A stretch of DNA of 32,902 nucleotides, taken from the NCBI GenBank assembly GCA_030377865.1, contig JAUCGA010000063.1, forward strand, positions 1-32,902, written 5' to 3'. The notes beneath the pieces were generated by a model, which was not told the origin of the DNA, made no database searches, and worked only from the letters and a program-made list of their open reading frames with translations. This DNA is from Anaerolineales bacterium HSG25 (GTDB lineage Bacteria; Chloroflexota; Anaerolineae; 4572-78; J111). A program made the position numbers and the translations under genes. Every line of letters starts with the position of its first letter. The stretch's first letter is position 1. Positions 31,358-32,902 of this stretch are shown here, in pieces.

Positions 31358-31411
31358 AGGATTAATAGGATTTTTTGCCTGTAATTCTGTCAATCCTGTC
31401 AATCCTGTCAA
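31358..31411. repeat. GACAGGATTAATAGGATT palindromic repeat, copy 2
   Basis: It begins TGACAGGATTAATAGGATTT and returns as TTCTGTCAATCCTGTCAATC with an extra direct CAATCCTGT unit. It matches the repeat at 28129-28176. It lies between the ATPase and the DUF2905 gene on the - strand. Confidence 0.65.
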
Positions 31412-31488
31412 AAAATGCTTTTGATTTTGTCAGCATGAATGAAACGACAAACTTTTGTCCATTTTATGGTTTTTATGATGACTCCTTC

Positions 31489-31716
31489 CTACATTAGTCG
31501 AGCCAAAAGATTCAATATCAAAGTCAACACCAAACTTAACACAATCGAGGTAGCAAGGGGGAAGAAGCATGATATATTACCCGATTGGTAGGAAAAATCT
31601 CCGGGCAGTTGCCCTAAAGAAGGCATGAATCGCCCTAATATTATTAGGATTAACCCGCTAACGGCGAGCATACAGCCCGTAACAAATAAAATTCGCCCAA
31701 TTGCTTGGATGTCCAT
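31489..31716 (-). CDS. DUF2905 family small membrane protein
   Basis: I choose the ATG at 31716 (75 aa), since MDIQAIGRILFVTGCMLAVS is where the family begins; a frame from 31752 adds 12 unrelated residues. There are two TM helices (~5-27 and ~48-72) joined by GRFMPSLGQLPGDFSYQSGN, which carries the LGxLPGDF signature, followed by FFPLATSIVLSLVLTLIL. DUF2905 proteins are widespread in bacteria and have no known function. There is no strong ribosome-binding site. Confidence 0.88.
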   Translation of the reverse strand: MDIQAIGRILFVTGCMLAVSGLILIILGRFMPSLGQLPGDFSYQSGNISCFFPLATSIVLSLVLTLILNLLARLM

Positions 31717-31994
31717 ATCTGCTAATTGTAGCCTGAACCAAGAATACGTCAAGATGAATTGCCTTAACCCTGAACTTGTTACTCGACTAGGGCTGTTCAG
31801 TTCTCCATGTTCGTCACGCTACAAGTGTGACCTCCACGGCTTCATGTCTGACAAAATCACTGTAGGTGACGTTTGTAGAGAATTTTCTCACCCTCTACAG
31901 CCAAATTTCCCATATATATATTTATGCGGTATGATAGTATTGTCACCCTAATTACCTTACAAAACATGAATATCCCTAACTAAATTCTATTTTT

Positions 31995-32000
31995 AAGGAG
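31995..32000 (+). promoter_or_regulatory. Shine-Dalgarno site of the small secreted-peptide gene
   Basis: AAGGAG lies 8 nt before the ATG at 32009. This is ideal spacing and the main reason to accept so short a gene. Confidence 0.65.
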
Positions 32001-32008
32001 ATTGCTGT

Positions 32009-32149
32009 ATGAAATTTGTAAAAACAGTTTGTCTATTAATCAGTTTTTTAATTCTAGCTCAATCAGTGCAGGCGTTAAATATTGTCCCTATTAATGTATC
32101 TATTTTTGTCCCTAGACAGACACCGTCCAAATATGTTATTATTAGCTGA
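32009..32149 (+). CDS. 46-aa putative secreted peptide
   Basis: This gene is too short for ordinary gene calling. Translation gives a textbook signal peptide (MKFVKTV, hydrophobic core CLLISFLILA, then QSVQA as a likely cleavage site) and a mature part of about 24 residues, LNIVPINVSIFVPRQTPSKY and VIIS. An AAGGAG site lies 8 nt upstream. The last 26 codons are repeated at 32582-32661 with five base changes, of which two codons are synonymous. The mature part is short and ends in the spacer right before a tandem array. It may be a truncated remnant of a longer secreted protein or a true small peptide. I do not recognise it. Confidence 0.5.
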   Translation: MKFVKTVCLLISFLILAQSVQALNIVPINVSIFVPRQTPSKYVIIS

Positions 32150-32152
32150 TGC
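32073..32152. repeat. 80-bp direct repeat, copy 1 (3' part of the peptide gene)
   Basis: GCGTTAAATATTGTCCCTAT through TTATTATTAGCTGATGC recurs at 32582-32661 with five substitutions. It precedes the octamer and heptamer arrays. Confidence 0.85.
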
Positions 32153-32384
32153 GAATTGGCGAATAGGCGAATAGCGAATGGGCGAATATGCGAATAGGGC
32201 GAATATGCGAATAGGCGAATAGGCGAATGGGCGAATGGGCGAATGGGCGAATAGGCGAATAGGCGAATAGGCGAATAGGCGAATAGGGCGAATATGCGAA
32301 TTGGCGAATAGGCGAATAGGCGAATAGGCGAATAGGCGAATAGGCGAATGGGCGAATAGGCGAATGGGCGAATATGCGAATATG
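32151..32384. repeat. GGCGAATA tandem array, about 29 units
   Basis: CGAAT occurs 29 times, usually every 8 bp, with unit variants GGCGAATA, GGCGAATG, TGCGAATA and GGGCGAATA. There are no unique spacers of constant length, so it is not a CRISPR. Units are head-to-tail. Confidence 0.9.
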
Positions 32385-32390
32385 ACCGCC

Positions 32391-32481
32391 AATCTAAAAT
32401 CGGCAATCGCCAATCTAAAATCGGCAATCGCAAATCTAAAATCGCAAATCGCAAATCTAAAATCCAAAATCGCCAATCTAA
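32391..32481. repeat. AATCNNN heptamer array 1 (13 units)
   Basis: Thirteen consecutive 7-bp units begin with AATC and end in TAA, GGC, GCC, GCA or CAA. Phase is kept without a break. Confidence 0.9.
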
Positions 32482-32581
32482 AATACGCCATGAGCGAGGC
32501 GTGACCAGTTGATTAGTTGATTACAGCTATTCTTAGTAACAACACTTCGTATAATAAGACCAATAAGCCTGTTTTTGTCCT

Positions 32582-32661
32582 GCGTTAAATATTGTCCCTA
32601 TTAATGTACTTGTTTTTGTCCCTAGACAAACACCGTCTAAATATGTTATTATTAGCTGATG
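32582..32661. repeat. 80-bp direct repeat, copy 2
   Basis: It matches 32073-32152. The frame still reads NIVPINVLVFVPRQTPSKYV and IIS, stop. It has no signal peptide or start codon of its own, so it is a gene fragment. Confidence 0.85.
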
Positions 32662-32698
32662 CCAATTTTTGAACAATCGTAAAGGCTTCTTTCTGTAA

Positions 32699-32786
32699 AA
32701 TCGCCAATCTAAAATCGGCAATCGCAAATCGCAAATCGCAAATCGCCAATCTAAAATCTAAAATCCAAAATCGCCAATCTAAAATC
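32699..32786. repeat. AATCNNN heptamer array 2 (12 units)
   Basis: Twelve perfectly phased units end with the same series as array 1: TAA, CAA, GCC, TAA after AATC. Confidence 0.9.
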
Positions 32787-32813
32787 GTTGATGGTTGTGG
32801 CGGCACAACAAAA

Positions 32814-32853
32814 AAGCGAGATACCTCTCCCTTAAGCCGGTTGGTATCTCGCT
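32814..32853 (-). terminator. Intrinsic terminator of the gene entering from the right
   Basis: On the - strand AGCGAGATACC (32853-32843) pairs with GGTATCTCGCT (32825-32815), 11 bp, followed by TTTTTGTTG. It lies 3 bp beyond the stop codon of the partial gene. Confidence 0.8.
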
Positions 32854-32856
32854 GAC

Positions 32857-32902
32857 CTAGTCTTCAACCACGGGCGCTTTGCGCGTCCAAAGGCTGAGCT
32901 TG
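32857..32902 (-). CDS. C-terminal end of a gene running in from the right (partial)
   Basis: On the - strand the last 14 codons read KLSLWTRKAPVVED, then TAG, and a strong terminator begins at once. Too little is present to name the product. Confidence 0.45.
   Translation of the reverse strand, partial: KLSLWTRKAPVVED

Larger units (their letters stand above)
32150..32902. other. Repeat-dominated right end
   Basis: Beyond the peptide gene there is an octamer-type array (32151-32384), a heptamer array (32391-32481), about 100 bp unique, the second 80-bp repeat copy (32582-32661), a second heptamer array (32699-32786), a terminator (32814-32853) and the end of a - strand gene. The long open frames on the - strand are translations of the arrays (YSPIRLFA repeats), not genes. 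Confidence 0.75.

Noticed and set aside
31625..31951. 108-aa + strand open frame over the DUF2905 gene
   Set aside because: It is antisense to a recognised family member and has no ribosome-binding site.
32059..32491. Two long - strand open frames with YSPIRLFA-type repeats, and similar ones at 32533-32806
   Set aside because: They are translations of the octamer and heptamer arrays. No ribosome-binding site, and the repeat is nucleotide-level with drift that ignores codons.
32151..32786. CRISPR array
   Set aside because: Units are 7-8 bp, head-to-tail, with no spacers of constant length and no cas genes.

Overview
The window looks like a chromosomal segment of a Chloroflexota bacterium (Anaerolineae or Ardenticatenia-like). 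This is inferred, not proven, from: Flp-type pilin with the GxxLVEYALLL signature, two GT39 membrane proteins carrying a C-terminal beta-domain of the kind common in that phylum, a winged-helix AAA+ ATPase, large GAF-rich hybrid histidine kinases, and intergenic space packed with palindromic mini-elements. No rRNA or tRNA gene was recognised.

Region 1 (1-18781, all + strand) is a signalling island. It holds a HAMP-GAF-receiver remnant of a hybrid kinase, a double-GAF sensor kinase, a REC-GAF-PAS-GGDEF-EAL cyclic-di-GMP protein, a receiver with a coiled-coil tail, a 1605-residue SSS-transporter/STAC/two-kinase hybrid, a further GAF kinase, a PLP-dependent threonine-synthase-like enzyme fused to two receiver domains, and a CheY-like receiver. 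By my count there are four complete kinase cores and seven receivers, but no DNA-binding output domain. The visible outputs are cyclic-di-GMP turnover and the PLP enzyme. The same GAF module (YYHxHxYLL) recurs in five proteins, which points to local duplication and domain shuffling.

Region 2 (18782-26615, + strand) has a repeat-rich spacer, an Flp-like pilin with a long four-cysteine extension, a 3-hydroxyisobutyrate-dehydrogenase-family reductase with a strong terminator, and a tight three-gene operon: a GT4 glycosyltransferase with an inserted membrane hairpin and two GT39-type polytopic glycosyltransferases. The operon looks somewhat richer in G+C than the signalling island.

Region 3 (26616-31752, - strand) has an unrecognised 122-aa protein, a small polytopic membrane protein, pyruvate kinase, a winged-helix AAA+ ATPase with its own terminator, and a DUF2905 membrane protein.

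Region 4 (31753-32902) has a tiny secreted-peptide gene whose 3' part is duplicated about 500 bp away. Between and after the two copies lie an octamer-type tandem array (GGCGAATA) and two heptamer arrays (AATCNNN). The right edge carries a terminator and the last 14 codons of a - strand gene.

The most notable observations are the PLP-enzyme/receiver fusion, and a 91-bp palindromic mini-element present in three copies. Two copies have perfect 8-bp target-site duplications; the third is split by two further palindromic elements inserted at a TA. I worked by eye. Domain assignments come from motifs, and family names are from memory of those motifs, not from searches.
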